Source: Acidimicrobiia bacterium (lineage in GTDB: Bacteria; Actinomycetota; Acidimicrobiia; Acidimicrobiales; Ilumatobacteraceae). From it: DNA of 5,729 nt. The stretch lies in contig JACCUL010000525.1 of NCBI GenBank assembly GCA_013811855.1, positions 1 through 5,729 on the forward strand, read 5' to 3'. Of the stretch, positions 5,079 through 5,729 are shown piece by piece. The position numbers and the translations under genes are program-made. Below the pieces are notes generated by a model. The model had not been told where the DNA came from, searched no databases, and saw nothing but the letters and a program-made list of their open reading frames with translations. Position 1 is the first letter of the stretch. Each line of letters opens with the position of its first letter.

Positions 5079-5729
5079 CACACCCCCAGCGCCGCGCCGA
5101 GGCGGGCCGACAGGACGTCGTAGGAGAACTCCGTCTCGGCCCGTCGCCGTGATGCGGCACCCATGGCTGCCGCTCGCGCCGGATCCTCGAGCAGCGCCTC
5201 GATGGCCGCGGCCACCTCCGCAGGATCCTCCGGTCGGCGCACCACCAACCCCGTGATGCCGTCGTCGACGGCCTCGGCGGCGCCGCCCGAGTCGCCCGCC
5301 ACCTGCGGGACGCCACACGCCGCGGCCTCGACGAAGACGATGCCGAACCCCTCCTGCTCGAGACCGCCCCAACGGGAGCGGCAGGCCATGGCGAACACGT
5401 CGGCGCAGCCGTAGACCGACGGCAGGTCCCGGTTGGCCACCCGGCCGAGAAACCGGACCGGCGCATCGCGCTCGGCGGCGAGCCGGCGCAGCCGGCGCTC
5501 GTCGCGGCCGCCGCCGGCGATGGCCAGCACGAGATCCGGGCGGCGGGGGGCGAGCCGGGCGGCGGCCTCGATGACCACGTCGAAGCCCTTGCGCGGCACG
5601 AGCCGGGAGATCGACACCACCAGCTCGGCGTCGACAGGGAGCTCGAAGTGCCGGCGGGCCGCGGCGCGTTGCTCGTCGTCGAGCGGCCGGAAGCGATCGA
5701 TGTCCACGCCGGGCGGGACGACTGTGACG
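5078..5729 (-). CDS. pimB: GT4 glycosyltransferase, PimB-like mannosyltransferase, C-terminal part
   Basis: The gene enters from the right edge, so only the C-terminal 216 codons (the second Rossmann domain of a GT-B fold) are present. The first in-frame residues, VTVVPPGVDIDRFRP, are the classic inter-domain motif of GT4 enzymes, so the GTG at 5707 is internal and not the start. Further motifs are SRLVPRKGFD (phosphate-binding Arg and Lys), GGGRDE, FLGRV, YGCADVFAMACRSR, and the donor-binding E-x7-E in EGFGIVFVEAAACGVP, followed by AGDSGGAAEAV. The set DVFAMxCRxR...EGxGIVFxEAxxxGVPxVAGxSGGAxE strongly resembles mycobacterial PimB' (Rv2188c), which transfers mannose from GDP-mannose to phosphatidylinositol monomannoside at the inner membrane face. 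GT4 assignment is certain; donor and acceptor are inferred. It ends in a TGATG overlap with the membrane protein gene and is the most upstream operon gene visible. Confidence 0.9.
   Translation of the reverse strand, partial: VTVVPPGVDIDRFRPLDDEQRAAARRHFELPVDAELVVSISRLVPRKGFDVVIEAAARLAPRRPDLVLAIAGGGRDERRLRRLAAERDAPVRFLGRVANRDLPSVYGCADVFAMACRSRWGGLEQEGFGIVFVEAAACGVPQVAGDSGGAAEAVDDGITGLVVRRPEDPAEVAAAIEALLEDPARAAAMGAASRRRAETEFSYDVLSARLGAALGV

Noticed and set aside
4627..5466. Upstream extension of the SRPBCC reading frame into the glycosyltransferase gene
   Set aside because: The frame stays open by composition only. The SRPBCC fold begins just after the ATG at 4626, which overlaps the previous stop and has its own ribosome binding site.

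Overview
The window looks like a stretch of chromosome from a high-G+C actinobacterium. Base composition is very G+C-rich by eye, and long spurious antisense ORFs shadow most genes. The right-hand gene set (PimB-like mannosyltransferase, an SRPBCC protein resembling mycobacterial Rv2185c, and an actinobacterial-type ROK glucokinase) points to Actinomycetota. Several starts lack a Shine-Dalgarno and have a TANNNT hexamer 6-7 nt before the ATG, which suggests leaderless transcription. A deep-branching class such as Acidimicrobiia is a guess, not a demonstrated assignment.

Layout, left to right. (1) Bases 1-2626 are all on the minus strand and are read alaC-like transaminase -> ACT-domain protein -> def -> fmt. 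The fmt gene is cut by the left edge after 13 codons. Between the ACT gene and def is a 125-bp spacer filled by three tandem 33-bp repeats. Between the transaminase and the ACT gene is a 60-bp spacer with small direct and inverted repeats. (2) Bases 2627-2670 are a 44-bp divergent promoter region. (3) Bases 2671-3171 carry ppa, the only plus-strand gene, with a complete soluble pyrophosphatase active site. (4) Bases 3175-3234 hold a striking hairpin with a perfect 19-bp stem, between convergent ppa and the glucokinase gene. (5) Bases 3234-5729 are a tightly packed minus-strand operon: GT4 mannosyltransferase (cut by the right edge) -> four-helix membrane protein -> SRPBCC/START-like protein -> ROK glucokinase. 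Its junctions are a TGATG overlap, an ATGA overlap and a 7-bp gap.

How the genes fit together. def and fmt form the N-formylmethionine cycle: Fmt formylates initiator Met-tRNA and Def removes the formyl group from new proteins. The transaminase and the adjacent ACT protein suggest amino-acid metabolism with a possible effector-binding partner. Ppa removes pyrophosphate from biosynthetic reactions. The right-hand operon couples a PimB-type glycosyltransferase (mannosylated phosphatidylinositol lipids in relatives) with a lipid-binding-fold protein and a sugar kinase, so it is plausibly concerned with envelope glycolipids and their sugar supply.

No mobile element, CRISPR array, tRNA or rRNA was seen, and the genes are mostly conserved housekeeping functions. 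The most unusual material is non-coding: the 33-bp repeat array whose cores can pair between copies, the long intergenic palindrome, and the leaderless-type promoters.
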